From positions 496,001-560,000 of the forward strand of contig JACJYE010000002.1 of NCBI GenBank assembly GCA_020636255.1: DNA of 64,000 nt, in the 5' to 3' direction. Below are positions 42,989-52,916 of this stretch, piece by piece; position 1 is the stretch's first letter; each line of letters opens with the position of its first letter. The notes beneath the pieces are model-generated. The model had not been told where the DNA came from, ran no database searches, and saw only the letters and a program-made list of their open reading frames with translations. Source of the DNA: Lewinellaceae bacterium (GTDB lineage Bacteria; Bacteroidota; Bacteroidia; Chitinophagales; Saprospiraceae). A program made the position numbers and the translations under genes.

Positions 42989-45900
42989 CTATCGCAACAG
43001 CGTCACATCCCCTTTCACCAGTTCCACCTTGCCGTCGATAAATTCCACCTCGGCATAGAAAACGAAAACCGCAGGGTCCATTTCCTGGCCGTTGAAGGTG
43101 CCGTCCCAGCCCAGGGTTTCGTCATTTGGCTGAATAGGGCCGGTTTCGAAAAGCAGGCCGCCCCAGCGGTCGAAGATGCGGAAAATGCGGATCTGCTCCA
43201 CCTCAGGCCCGGCAAAGAGCGTGAAATAGTCGTTCCTTCCATCGTTATTGGGGCTGAAGACATTAGGAGCATATACCTCCCGGCGGTTGTCCACAAAAAT
43301 GGTGATCTGATCCGTAACGCTACATCCGGCCGCATCGCTGGCCCGGAGGGTATAAGCCGTCGTTTCCTGTGGCCCGGCGAAAGGGTCCAGCACATCGATA
43401 GCCGACAGGCCATTGGACGGCGACCAGGTAAAGGTATCGATCGTAAAATTCACCTGCGGAACCAACCTGATGCTATCGCCCAGCTTGATCGTCTTGTCAG
43501 AGCCCAGTTCCAGCACCAGCACCTGCGCTTCGGGGACGGCCAGCGTGGCCTGTACCTGGCAGTCGTTAACGTCCTGCACGATCAGCTCATAAGCTCCTGC
43601 CGACAGGCCCGGGATGGTAAAAGGAAGGCTGCCAGCCGCCTGGAAGAACTGCCCATCAAGCGAGTATTCGAAGGGCGGCGTGCCGCCACTCAGGCTTTCT
43701 AACAGGATCATCCCGTTGTCCGTATTGAAACAATCCGGCGCCTGAGCAGTGGCCTTTATCACTATAGGTTCTGGTTCGACGATCTCCGCACCCGATTCGC
43801 TCGTACAACCTGCCCCATCGGTGATGGTAACACTATACGTTCCGGCGGAGAGGTTGGCCAACGCGGCGGTAGTCGCTCCGGTATTCCACAGATAGCTCAG
43901 CGGCGGGATCGCTCCCCCCGCCTGAACCTGTATGGCCCCATCCGAACTGCCAGCGCAGCTCACCCCGAAACCGCCGTAGTTGGTGCTCACAATGGCCTGT
44001 GCGGCCAGCGCACTGACATTCACAGTGGCGCCAGGCCCGATCTCCACAGGGCAAAGGCTGCCGATGGCGGTCAGCAGGGTGATCTCATAGGTAGTCGTCA
44101 CCGAGGGCGTAACGAAAAATGTCGTTCCATCCGAAACATTGGAGAAAGTTCGCCCGTCGGATAGCTCGACGTTGAAAGACGTGGCGCCATCCAGGCGCAA
44201 TGCCAGCTCGGCCGAATCTCCCGGGCAGATCGAAGCACCACCTTCGATGTAACCGACGATCTGATCCAGATAGCTGAGGCTGACCTGAATAATACTGTCA
44301 CAACCATTAGCACTGCCGTTTTCTATTACTTCCGTTCCCGTGGGGTTGGTTGCATTATATACCGTCCCGTTGACAAGCACAGACTCGCCCGCGCACAGCG
44401 TGCTGCTGAGCGTGCTCATCGCCGGCGGCGCAAAGCTCAGGTTGACCGTCACCGTCGAATCGCAGCCATTGGCCGCAGCGCCCATTAGCACCTCCACGCC
44501 GCTGGGGTTGGTTGCATCATATACCGTCCCGTTGACAAGCACAGACTCGCCCGCGCACAGCGTGCTGCTGAGCGTGCTCGTCGCCGGCGGCGCAAAGCTC
44601 AGGTTGACCGTCACCGTCGAATCGCAGCCATTGGCCGCAGCGCCGTTAAGAACCTCCACGCCTGTGGGGTTGGTTGCATCATATACCGTCCCGTTGACGA
44701 GCACGGACTCGCCGGCGCACAGCGTGGTGTTGAGCGTGCTTGCAGCCGGCGGCGCAAAGCTCAGGTTGACCGTCACCGTCGAATCGCAGCCATTGGCCGC
44801 AGCGCCATTAAGAACCTCCACGCCTGTGGGGTTGGTTGCATCATATACCGTCCCGTTGACGAGCACGGACTCGCCTGCACACAGCTGTTGGGCCAGGCCA
44901 AACGTAGCAGCGGAGTAAAAGCTCAGTAAAACATTGACTACCGAATCGCAGCCGGCGGCGCTGCCACCAGCAAACACTTCCGTACCACTGGGGTTGGCCG
45001 CGTCGTACACCGTACCGTTCACGGCCACCGAACCGCCCGGACAAAGCACCAGGTTCAGATCCTCGGTGATCTGCGGGACGAAAACCAGGTTCAGGTTGAT
45101 TACGGAATCGCAACCGTTAACCGTAGCCCCTGGCAACACTTCGATGCCACTGGGGTTGGCCGCGTTGTACAGCGTGCCGTTCACGATCAGCGAATCGCCT
45201 GTGCACAACTGCCGGTTGAGGTAGAATGTATCGACAGGATAAAAGCTCAGCATAACGTTCACGACCGAATCGCAGCCGGCGGCACTACCGCCCGCAAATA
45301 CCTCAGTACCCATGGGGTTGGCCGCGTTGTATACCGTGCCGTTTACCGTCGCCGAGCCACCCGGGCAGAGCGTCAGGTTCAGATCCTCCGTTATCTGCGG
45401 GACGAAATTGATGGCCACGCTGATGACAGAATCACAACCGTTAACCGTAGCTCCCGGTAGCACTTCAATGCCACCAGGGTTGGCCGCGTTATACACCGTG
45501 CCGTTCACGGCCAGTGAATCGCCCATACACAATTGCGGCGACAGATAAAAAGTGTCAGTGGGGTAAAAGCTCAGCATGACGTTCACGGTAGAATCGCAAC
45601 CGGTGGCGCTGCCACCCACGAATACTTCCGTACCGCTCGGGTTGGCCGCATTATACACCGTCCCGTTCACCACCGCGGAATCTCCCGGGCAGAGCGCCAG
45701 GGCCATATCTGCGGTAGCAGGTGGTAAAAAGCCAAGGCTGACCTGTACCACGGAATCGCAACCGGTGGAACTGGCGCCCGGCAAAAGCTCGAAGCCGTCG
45801 GGATGAGCTGCATTGTATACCGTACCATTCACCACCAGCGAATCGCCGGCGCACAGTTGCGGCGACAGGATAAAGGTGTCAATGGGATAAAAGCTTAGTA

Positions 45901-48900
45901 ACACGTTGACTACCGAATCGCAGCCGGCGGCGCTGCCCCCCGCAAATACTTCCATACCGCTGGGGTTGGCCGCATTGTACACCGTGCCGTTCACCACCAC
46001 GGAATCTCCCGGACAAAGCGCCAGGTTCAGGCCTTCGGTGATCTGTGGGACGAACTGCAGGTTCAGGACGACAATGGAATCGCAGCCATTGGCGCTGGCC
46101 AAAACCTCTACACCACTCGGGTTGGCCGCATTGTACACCGTACCGTTCACGACGATCGAATCGCCACTACAAAGTTGTTGCTCCAGGAAGGCCGTATCAG
46201 ATGGATAATAACTCAGGCTGACTATTACCACGGAATCGCAGCCGGCGACGCTGCCCCCTACAAATACTTCCGTACCGCTGGGGTTAGCCGCATTGTATAC
46301 AACGCCGTTCACCACGATCGAATCGCCGGGACAGAGCGTCGGTGATATGGTTTCGGTGATGGGGGGCACAAAGCTCAGGTTGATGGTAAGCACGGAATCG
46401 CAGCCGGCGGCGCTGCCCCCTACAAATACTTCCGTACCGCTGGGGTTGCCCTCATTGTATACCGTACCGTTCACCACCAGTGAATCGCCGGCGCAAAGGT
46501 TGGTATCGAGCACAGCCGTTGCGGTGGGGTTCACCGTGATTACTTCCAGTTGGTTGAGGGTATCCAAACAGTGCGCATCCTGCAGCACGGCAAAAAACAC
46601 TTCCAGCGGGCCAGCCGTCAGGTTAAAATCGGCGGCGCAAAGTTCCAATGTAGTATCTACAGCCGTACTCGTGATCAGGCGGTGTTGTACCGAAACGCCA
46701 TTGTTCACCTCGTACTCCAGCTGGAAAGGCGGCGTGCCGGCAAACGAGAGATCAAATGTAAAACACTCACCCTCGCAAATTGCGCCACCCTGCGTAATAA
46801 CCGCCTGCGGCGCAGGGAAAGCAGCGTTGACGGCGACGTTGCCCGAAACCTGGCAGCCGTCATTATCGACGATGGTAACGCCGTAAACACCGGGAGCCAG
46901 CCCGCTGCGTTGGGTAACTCCTGTCACGTTGTCGCTCCAGGTGATGGTATAGGGCATAGAGCCGTTCATGATGGACAGCTCCACAGAACCGTCGGCTACG
47001 CCCGGGCAACTGGCAGGCATCAGGTTGGTGAAAAAGGCCGATAAAGTACAGCCCGGGCCGTTGACGATAAAGGTGCAGGTTTCGGTACATCCGTTGCCAT
47101 CTTCAACGGTAACCGTATACAGGCCTTGTTCCAGGTTGGAAAAGATGAGCATCCCGGCGGTCGGCGAGCTGCCGCTGTCGTTTATCGGCCCCGTCAGGCT
47201 GATGGAATAAGGCGGTGTGCCCCCGCTGAAACTGGCCGTACCTTCCCCCTCATTGCCTCCCGGCGTGATCACAGGGTTGGAGGCCATGCAGCTGATAGCG
47301 ATAGAAGCCGGTTCGCTCAGGTTTATGGAGGCGTTCTGCACACAGCCTGAATCGTCGGTAACGGTCACGGTATAAATGCCGGCGCCCAATCCGGTGGGGT
47401 CCTCCGTTCCGTCCAGAGCGTCAACGTTCCAGTCGTAAGTATAGTTTGGCGTACCGCTGCTGGCCGTCAGGTTGAGGCTGCCGTTGGCGTCGCCGTTGCA
47501 GGCGATGGGCATGGCCACCTGAAGCTGTAATACGGGCAAGGGGTTGATGGTGACAAAAAAGGGCTCTTCACCCGCACAGCCTGCCGGGCCGTCGTAGGCA
47601 TACAGCTGGGCGCTTGTTGTAATGGAAGCTCCGGACATATATACCGTGCCCGTGCCGCCCGGCCCGGTGTAGTAGGCCTGCCCTCCAGTAAGGCCTGTGC
47701 CGGTGATGGCAGGCAGGGTATAGGCGCCGCAGCTCTCCTGATCCGCTATGGGCGTTATGGCCGGCGCCACATCCAGCGTAAGCGTCACGGGCGCGCTGTC
47801 GCTGCAGTTGCCGTCCGACACGAAAGCATACACGGTGGTAGCGGGCGAAACGTAACTACCGGGATTGGGAATGGGGGTATTGCCCGCCGGGTCTATATAC
47901 CAGGTAACGGTATATGGCTGGCCACCGGTAACGGTTGGCACGGCCTGGTTCAGATTGAAGGTTCCGGCGCCGCTCCCCGTATCGCAGGCCGACAGGCTGG
48001 CCGGGTTGGCCGCCGGCGGCAGCAGCAGGATGAGCTGTATGGCCACCGGGCTGCCCGACTCGCAAAAGCCGTCGAACACCGTAGCATATACCGTCGTATT
48101 GGCGCTGATGGTAAAATCTGTGGGGTCCGGTACAGACACCGTAGCTCCCGGGTTGACGTACCAGTGCACCGTACCGGCGCCGCCGCTGATCATAGCATCG
48201 AGGCTCGTCAGGCCGAGGCTGGCCTGCCCGCTGCCATCGGGACAGCCGAAGAGCGGCCCTGCCGGATTGGCCGGCACGTCCGTCACATCCACCTGCAGGG
48301 TATTGGCCTGGGCGCACTGCCCGGGATCGGGGGTAAAAGTGATCGTTACCGTTCCATTGCCGGCCGCTCCGGGGTCGAAAACGTTGCCGCCGACGCCGGT
48401 GCCCGACCAGCTTCCGATAATGCCGCCCTGATTGGCGCCAAGCACCACCGGCGCATCATTGGCACAGAAAGGGCCTATTGGTATTAATGCCGGTATGTTG
48501 GAAGGGCTGACCATCACCTGCATGGTGTTGGTGTTGGCGCACTGGCCGGGGTTGGGGGTAAAGGTGAGCGTCCAGGTACCCAGTCCGGCGGTGGCTGGGT
48601 TGAAGGTATTGCCGCTCACGCCGTTGCCGCCCCAGCTGCCGCTGATGCCGCTCTGTGTAGGGCTCAGCGCCACCGGCGCGTCGTTCTGGCAAAAAGGCCC
48701 GATAGGCGTCAGGGCAGGAGTGCTGGTATTGGACACCGTCACCTGCAGGTTGGCCGGGTTGGCGCACTGGCCGGGGGTGGGGGTGAAGGTGAGCGTCCAG
48801 ATGCCGGCGCCGGCGGTGTTGGGGTTGAACGTATTGCCGCTCACCCCGTTGCCGCCCCAGCTGCCGCTGATGCCGCTTTGCGTAGGGTTCAGCGCTACCG

Positions 48901-51328
48901 GCGCGTCGCCCAGGCAGAACGGCCCGATGGGCGTGGGGTTGATCACGGCATTAGGCGTAAGGGAGACGTTGACCGGCACGGTGGCCGACTCGCAGCTGCC
49001 GTCGAAAACGGTGGCATAGATCGTTTGGTTGGGCCCGCCGCCAATGAGGGCCAGAATATCGTTGGGGTCTGTAGGGTCGATAGCGTTGGTGCCGGCCATA
49101 TCGAGGTACCAGTTCACCGTCAGGCTGCCGTTGCCGCCAGTGATCGCGTTGAGGACGGCGGTGAGGTTGTCGGTATAGGAAAAAGGAACCAGGGTGTAAC
49201 AAACCTGCAGGGCTTGGGCCGGGGGTGTGGCCGTTGGGCCGGAGACGTTGACGCTGATCGTATTTGGGTTAGCGCACTGGCCAGCGGCCGGCGTAAAAGT
49301 AAGCGTAAAGTTGCCGGTGCCCGCTACACCCGGATTAAACGTATTGCCGCCCGTAACGCCGGTGCCCGACCAGGTGCCGTTGACCCCGCTTTGATTGGCA
49401 GGCAGGTTGGCCGGAGGATCGGACAGGCAGAACGGCCCCTGTGGCGTCAGCGCTGGCGTAGTGACGGCATTCACCGTTACGTTCAGCGTATTCTGGTTGG
49501 CGCATTGGCCGGGGTTAGGTACGAAGGTCAGCACAACAAGGCCAGTGCCCGCCGTAGCCGGGTTGAAGGTAGAGCCCATCACCCCCGGGCCGTTCCAGGT
49601 GCCGCTGATGCCGCCTGGGGCGGGGTCGAGGTTCACCACCGGATCCGTCTGGCAGAGCGGCCCGATGGGCGTCAGCATCGGCGTAGTAGTGGCGTTGACC
49701 GTAACACTCATGGTGTTGGGGTTGGCGCATTGCCCGGCGGTAGGGGTAAACGTCAACATGATGCCGCCCGTGCCTGCCGTAGCCGGGTTGAAGGTATTAC
49801 CGCCCGTAACGCCGGGCCCGCTCCAGGTACCGTTGATCCCGCTTTGGGTGGTGTTCAGCGCCATAGAGGGGTCCGTCTGGCAGAAGGGGCCGATGGGTGT
49901 CAGCGCAGGAGTAGTGGCGGCATTCACCATAACGCTCATGGTGTTGGGGTTGGCGCATTGCCCGGCGGTAGGGGTAAACGTCAACATGATGCTGCCCGTG
50001 CCTGCCGTAGCCGGGTTGAAGGTATTGCCACCCGTAACGCCGGGCCCGCTCCAGGTACCGTTGATGCCGCCCTGGTTGGTGCTCAAAGGCACGGAAGCAT
50101 CCGACTGGCAGAAGGGGCCGATGGGCGTCAGCGCAGGAGTAGTGGCGGCGTTTACCGTAACGTTCAGGGTATTCGGCAGGGCGCACTGGCCCGCAGTAGG
50201 GGTGAACGTCAGCGTGATGGGCCCCGTGCCCGCCGTAGCCGGGTTGAAGGTATTGCCCCCGGTAACGCCCGATCCGCTCCAGGTGCCGTTGATGCCGCCC
50301 TGGTTGGTGCTCAATGGCACAGAAGCATCGGTTTGGCAGAACGGGCCGCCGATGGGGGTAAGATTGGTGGCAGTGGCCGCATTCACGGTGACGTCGAGCG
50401 TATTGGGGTTGGCGCACTGGTTGGCGTTGGGCGTAAAGGTAAGTGTAATGGTGCCCGTACCAGCCGTAGCCGGGTTGAAGTTAACGCCGCCGGTTACCCC
50501 GGGGCCGCTCCAGGTGCCCATTACGCCGTCCTGCGTCGCGTTAAGCACAACGGAAGCATCGGTTTGGCAGAAGGGGCCGATGGGGGTAAGGTTGGGGGTT
50601 GGAGGGGGGCTAGCCGTTGCAGGAGGCGCAGCGCAAGAAGGATTAGACATGACCACACCTATGCCGTTAACATAAGAACCTGCTCCCGCTGTATTCGCAG
50701 CTGCTTTATCGTATACAACTCCAGATGTACATAGAGGACACCCGCTAATTAGAAGTTGATAACCGACAAGATCAAAACCTGATGTATTAGAAAAGGCACC
50801 AGCTGTTCTTTCACATGCATTCGAAACGACATAAATACATTGGCCAGAACCACAAATTGAACTAAAATCATGAACAGTTGTAGGGTTACTGCTGGTTTGA
50901 AGTACTATCAAAGAGTTTGCAGGGACAAAATCTCCGGGGCCCACTGGAATGACGTTTGAACAACCACCTATAACAGAAGGATCTCCAGGCTGTAAACCAC
51001 AAGGAGTAGGATTCAATGGATCATTGTCCATGTTATAATTTATATCATTATTTTGGGGGCCAAAGTTGTTATTGTTATCATCAAAATCAAATTGGATAAG
51101 CCCGATATTAAACCCTCCACCTGAATTGATTAATACATATTCATCGTTTGCCTGAGAGGAACCACAAGGATTTACCATTATCGCTTGAATCGTGGGGCAT
51201 GGAACAGGGCACTGCCCCCACCCTACCGCCGGGCCGATCAGGCCGGCAAGGGCGAACGTCAGGAAAAGGCGATGTAAAAAGTGGTGTTGGTATACAGACT
51301 GGGCCATGTACGCGTTTTTTTTCGTCAT
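42989..51328 (-). CDS. Giant T9SS type B repeat protein (2779 aa)
   Basis: Start ATG at 51326-51328. A second in-frame ATG at 51305-51307 also precedes the signal peptide core (FLTFALAGLIGPAVGWGQ). Residues about 20-235 form a lamin-tail-like domain (IQAIMVNPCGSSQANDEYV, VPANSLIVLQTSS) in AT-richer DNA. Six repeats of about 70 aa follow (about 246-700; LTPIGPFCQTDASV.L...GI.GTWSGPGV), an intervening module, and three more such repeats (about 800-1020). Ig-like and SprB-like units come next, then 14 tandem repeats of about 54 aa (about 1600-2346; LC.GDS.VVNGTVYNAANPSG.EV...GCDS). After two further SprB-like units a type B sorting domain closes the protein (about 2690-2779: YAPNVFSPNNDGRNDYF, IFDRWGGLLFE, GWDGTFNGQE). 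It is probably a long cell-surface adhesin. Confidence 0.9.
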   Translation of the reverse strand: MTKKNAYMAQSVYQHHFLHRLFLTFALAGLIGPAVGWGQCPVPCPTIQAIMVNPCGSSQANDEYVLINSGGGFNIGLIQFDFDDNNNNFGPQNNDINYNMDNDPLNPTPCGLQPGDPSVIGGCSNVIPVGPGDFVPANSLIVLQTSSNPTTVHDFSSICGSGQCIYVVSNACERTAGAFSNTSGFDLVGYQLLISGCPLCTSGVVYDKAAANTAGAGSYVNGIGVVMSNPSCAAPPATASPPPTPNLTPIGPFCQTDASVVLNATQDGVMGTWSGPGVTGGVNFNPATAGTGTITLTFTPNANQCANPNTLDVTVNAATATNLTPIGGPFCQTDASVPLSTNQGGINGTWSGSGVTGGNTFNPATAGTGPITLTFTPTAGQCALPNTLNVTVNAATTPALTPIGPFCQSDASVPLSTNQGGINGTWSGPGVTGGNTFNPATAGTGSIMLTFTPTAGQCANPNTMSVMVNAATTPALTPIGPFCQTDPSMALNTTQSGINGTWSGPGVTGGNTFNPATAGTGGIMLTFTPTAGQCANPNTMSVTVNATTTPMLTPIGPLCQTDPVVNLDPAPGGISGTWNGPGVMGSTFNPATAGTGLVVLTFVPNPGQCANQNTLNVTVNAVTTPALTPQGPFCLSDPPANLPANQSGVNGTWSGTGVTGGNTFNPGVAGTGNFTLTFTPAAGQCANPNTISVNVSGPTATPPAQALQVCYTLVPFSYTDNLTAVLNAITGGNGSLTVNWYLDMAGTNAIDPTDPNDILALIGGGPNQTIYATVFDGSCESATVPVNVSLTPNAVINPTPIGPFCLGDAPVALNPTQSGISGSWGGNGVSGNTFNPNTAGAGIWTLTFTPTPGQCANPANLQVTVSNTSTPALTPIGPFCQNDAPVALSPTQSGISGSWGGNGVSGNTFNPATAGLGTWTLTFTPNPGQCANTNTMQVMVSPSNIPALIPIGPFCANDAPVVLGANQGGIIGSWSGTGVGGNVFDPGAAGNGTVTITFTPDPGQCAQANTLQVDVTDVPANPAGPLFGCPDGSGQASLGLTSLDAMISGGAGTVHWYVNPGATVSVPDPTDFTISANTTVYATVFDGFCESGSPVAIQLILLLPPAANPASLSACDTGSGAGTFNLNQAVPTVTGGQPYTVTWYIDPAGNTPIPNPGSYVSPATTVYAFVSDGNCSDSAPVTLTLDVAPAITPIADQESCGAYTLPAITGTGLTGGQAYYTGPGGTGTVYMSGASITTSAQLYAYDGPAGCAGEEPFFVTINPLPVLQLQVAMPIACNGDANGSLNLTASSGTPNYTYDWNVDALDGTEDPTGLGAGIYTVTVTDDSGCVQNASINLSEPASIAISCMASNPVITPGGNEGEGTASFSGGTPPYSISLTGPINDSGSSPTAGMLIFSNLEQGLYTVTVEDGNGCTETCTFIVNGPGCTLSAFFTNLMPASCPGVADGSVELSIMNGSMPYTITWSDNVTGVTQRSGLAPGVYGVTIVDNDGCQVSGNVAVNAAFPAPQAVITQGGAICEGECFTFDLSFAGTPPFQLEYEVNNGVSVQHRLITSTAVDTTLELCAADFNLTAGPLEVFFAVLQDAHCLDTLNQLEVITVNPTATAVLDTNLCAGDSLVVNGTVYNEGNPSGTEVFVGGSAAGCDSVLTINLSFVPPITETISPTLCPGDSIVVNGVVYNAANPSGTEVFVGGSVAGCDSVVIVSLSYYPSDTAFLEQQLCSGDSIVVNGTVYNAANPSGVEVLASANGCDSIVVLNLQFVPQITEGLNLALCPGDSVVVNGTVYNAANPSGMEVFAGGSAAGCDSVVNVLLSFYPIDTFILSPQLCAGDSLVVNGTVYNAAHPDGFELLPGASSTGCDSVVQVSLGFLPPATADMALALCPGDSAVVNGTVYNAANPSGTEVFVGGSATGCDSTVNVMLSFYPTDTFYLSPQLCMGDSLAVNGTVYNAANPGGIEVLPGATVNGCDSVISVAINFVPQITEDLNLTLCPGGSATVNGTVYNAANPMGTEVFAGGSAAGCDSVVNVMLSFYPVDTFYLNRQLCTGDSLIVNGTLYNAANPSGIEVLPGATVNGCDSVINLNLVFVPQITEDLNLVLCPGGSVAVNGTVYDAANPSGTEVFAGGSAAGCDSVVNVLLSFYSAATFGLAQQLCAGESVLVNGTVYDATNPTGVEVLNGAAANGCDSTVTVNLSFAPPAASTLNTTLCAGESVLVNGTVYDATNPTGVEVLNGAAANGCDSTVTVNLSFAPPATSTLSSTLCAGESVLVNGTVYDATNPSGVEVLMGAAANGCDSTVTVNLSFAPPAMSTLSSTLCAGESVLVNGTVYNATNPTGTEVIENGSANGCDSIIQVSLSYLDQIVGYIEGGASICPGDSAELALRLDGATSFNVELSDGRTFSNVSDGTTFFVTPSVTTTYEITLLTAIGSLCPVEIGPGATVNVSALAAQAIVSTNYGGFGVSCAGSSDGAIQVQAGGAIPPLSYLWNTGATTAALANLSAGTYSVTITDGAGCTSESGAEIVEPEPIVIKATAQAPDCFNTDNGMILLESLSGGTPPFEYSLDGQFFQAAGSLPFTIPGLSAGAYELIVQDVNDCQVQATLAVPEAQVLVLELGSDKTIKLGDSIRLVPQVNFTIDTFTWSPSNGLSAIDVLDPFAGPQETTAYTLRASDAAGCSVTDQITIFVDNRREVYAPNVFSPNNDGRNDYFTLFAGPEVEQIRIFRIFDRWGGLLFETGPIQPNDETLGWDGTFNGQEMDPAVFVFYAEVEFIDGKVELVKGDVTLLR
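44290..46530 (-). repeat. 14 tandem 162-bp coding repeats
   Basis: The DNA encodes 14 copies of a 54-aa unit. The four at the low-coordinate end (about 44300-44900) are nearly identical at DNA level with an exact 162-bp period (for example CCTCCACGCC at 44491, 44653 and, partly, 44815). Upstream copies alternate between two sub-types, giving a 324-bp higher-order period. Confidence 0.9.
48270..50600 (-). repeat. Nine tandem coding repeats of about 70 aa
   Basis: Copies of the unit starting LTPIGPFC...GTWSGPGVTGGNTFNPATAGTG...TFTPTAGQCANPN (in pieces) occupy about 49230-50590 (six) and 48270-48930 (three), separated by a different module. Neighbouring copies around 49700-50300 are almost identical in DNA, indicating recent unequal exchange. 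Confidence 0.88.
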
Positions 51329-51413
51329 GAAAATCAATAAAGAAAAGGGGATGGAGCGGGGTGTTGATCTTTCTGGGCCTGGTGTTCTGTCCCGGCGTTG
51401 CTTTTTCCGTACG

Positions 51414-51421
51414 CAAAAATA
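51414..51421 (-). promoter_or_regulatory. -7 box of the giant type B gene
   Basis: TATTTTTG on the minus strand matches TAnnTTTG and is the same octamer as at the DUF1573 promoter. The -33 element is not clear. The leader would be about 80-85 nt. Confidence 0.4.
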
Positions 51422-51483
51422 AGGGAAAAATTACATTCCCAGGGGGCCGTTGTGTTAAGTGGAGATTAATTCGGCGGGTATAC

Positions 51484-52791
51484 TTACCCCTTCACGAACG
51501 GCAACACCATAACGCTCTGCCCTGCCGCCTTCAGCACGGCGCGGTACAGGCCAGGCTGCAGCCCGGATATATCCAGGCTCCATGCCTCTGAGGGAGCCTT
51601 GTCGAAGGCATGCTGGCTGAGTTGCTGGCCCAGCGCATTGACCAGGCAAAGCTGAACGGGCTTGCCCTGCAAAGCGCCGAACTCGAGGAAGAGCACATCG
51701 CGGGCCGGCGAGGGATAAGCCTTCAGGCCCGCGGTACGGGCGGCCTCATTGGCGCCGTTCACCACCACATCCACATCCTGGCAGGCGGTGCTTTGCCCGG
51801 CGCCGTTGACGGCTGTCAGGCAGGCGGTGTACAGGCCGCTGGCCTGATAGGTATGCAGGGGGTTCTGCTCCGTGCTGGCCAGGCCGTCGCCGAAGTCCCA
51901 CTGCCAGGCTTCAGGCTGGTTTTCCGATTCGTCGGTAAACTGCACCTGGCCGTCTTCCAGTATTTCTACCGAAAAAGCGGCCACGGGCGCCATCTGGCCA
52001 CCGGTGCTGTAATCCGTCAGATAGGTGGCGTCCAGCGTGTTGCCCTGGGCGTCAAAGTCGAGGGATAATACCAAACCGCGCCCGTCTTTGGCCCACCATT
52101 CATAGGCAATGGTGGTGTCTGTAGTCGTTTCAAAGGGCGTCCAGGCGCCGAAAAACTTGATCTCGATGGCCGTTTCCGTGATCGTTTCCACCCGCTGCCG
52201 CAGGGTTTCATAGGCCGCATCCGGCAATACCAGCATACCGGCGGCATCGATCGTTGCAGATTGGGAGCTGCTCGAGGCCACCCGTACCGAATCGACCAAA
52301 GGGTTGATCACCGAGCCGTCGAGCTGAAGGTTAAAAGCGTAAGTATTGTTAAAAGAACTGCCGAAAGTGGCCGGCACCGGCAGCAACTGCTGTGGCGGGC
52401 TGAATTCCAGTACGACGGGGCCCACCCCTTCCACCAGCGATGCGGAACCGCCAAGCCCCAGCAGGGCATCGGCTGTCACCTGTGCGTAGCTGTAAAAATC
52501 ATCGGCGCCCTGAAAGGCGAAGGTAGCCTGCGGGAAGGCCGCGCCATTAGGCGTTTCCGCAGGGTCTACCACCAGGTTGGTGGTGCTTTCCTGGCCGGCA
52601 AGGGCCGAGAAATCCCAGCTTTGGCCTGCTCCCGACGGGCCGGCCTGCAGGCCCGCCACCAGGGTATCAGTAGCGGTGGTGAGCAGAGCGCCGAAAGGCG
52701 GCACATCCGACGCGTCAATAGTGATCTGAGCGGACAGCAGGATGGGGGAAACCAGGCCCGCCAGCAGCAAAAAACATAAGCGAAGCTTCAT
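51484..52791 (-). CDS. T9SS type A protein with one PKD domain
   Basis: 435 aa from the ATG at 52789-52791, chosen over an upstream in-frame start because it begins the signal peptide (MKLRLCFLLLAGLVSPILLSAQ). About 22-265 is a beta-rich region typical of Bacteroidota cargo (ITIDASDVPPFGALLTTATDT, GAGQSWDFSAL). A PKD domain follows (about 275-345: VQFTDESENQPEAWQWDFGDGLAST in pieces, TYQASGLYTACLT), then a type A sorting domain (about 362-435: GLKAYPSPARDVLFLEF, LQPGLYRAVLKA). Function unknown. An upstream TTG..CACCTTTG pair on the minus strand (-7 at 52855-52862, 20-bp spacer) is a possible promoter. Confidence 0.86.
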   Translation of the reverse strand: MKLRLCFLLLAGLVSPILLSAQITIDASDVPPFGALLTTATDTLVAGLQAGPSGAGQSWDFSALAGQESTTNLVVDPAETPNGAAFPQATFAFQGADDFYSYAQVTADALLGLGGSASLVEGVGPVVLEFSPPQQLLPVPATFGSSFNNTYAFNLQLDGSVINPLVDSVRVASSSSQSATIDAAGMLVLPDAAYETLRQRVETITETAIEIKFFGAWTPFETTTDTTIAYEWWAKDGRGLVLSLDFDAQGNTLDATYLTDYSTGGQMAPVAAFSVEILEDGQVQFTDESENQPEAWQWDFGDGLASTEQNPLHTYQASGLYTACLTAVNGAGQSTACQDVDVVVNGANEAARTAGLKAYPSPARDVLFLEFGALQGKPVQLCLVNALGQQLSQHAFDKAPSEAWSLDISGLQPGLYRAVLKAAGQSVMVLPFVKG

Positions 52792-52916
52792 AGTCACATC
52801 GTTTGATTCAGAGCTTGTCCGGAGATGAGCAGGCAGCTTGTTTTTTGAACACGGCAAAGGTGGCTGATTTTTTTTGAACCTGCAATTCCTGCCGGGATTT
52901 TGAGTACCCTGCCCCC

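Noticed and set aside
48878..50734. 618- and 426-codon plus-strand frames opposite the giant type B gene
   Set aside because: They are internally repetitive only because the sense gene is repetitive, begin and end inside it, and lack signal or domain features.
42989..51328. Non-ribosomal peptide or polyketide synthase suggested by size and repetition
   Set aside because: The repeats are Cys-containing beta-rich surface modules, with a signal peptide and a type B sorting domain; no catalytic domain motifs are present.
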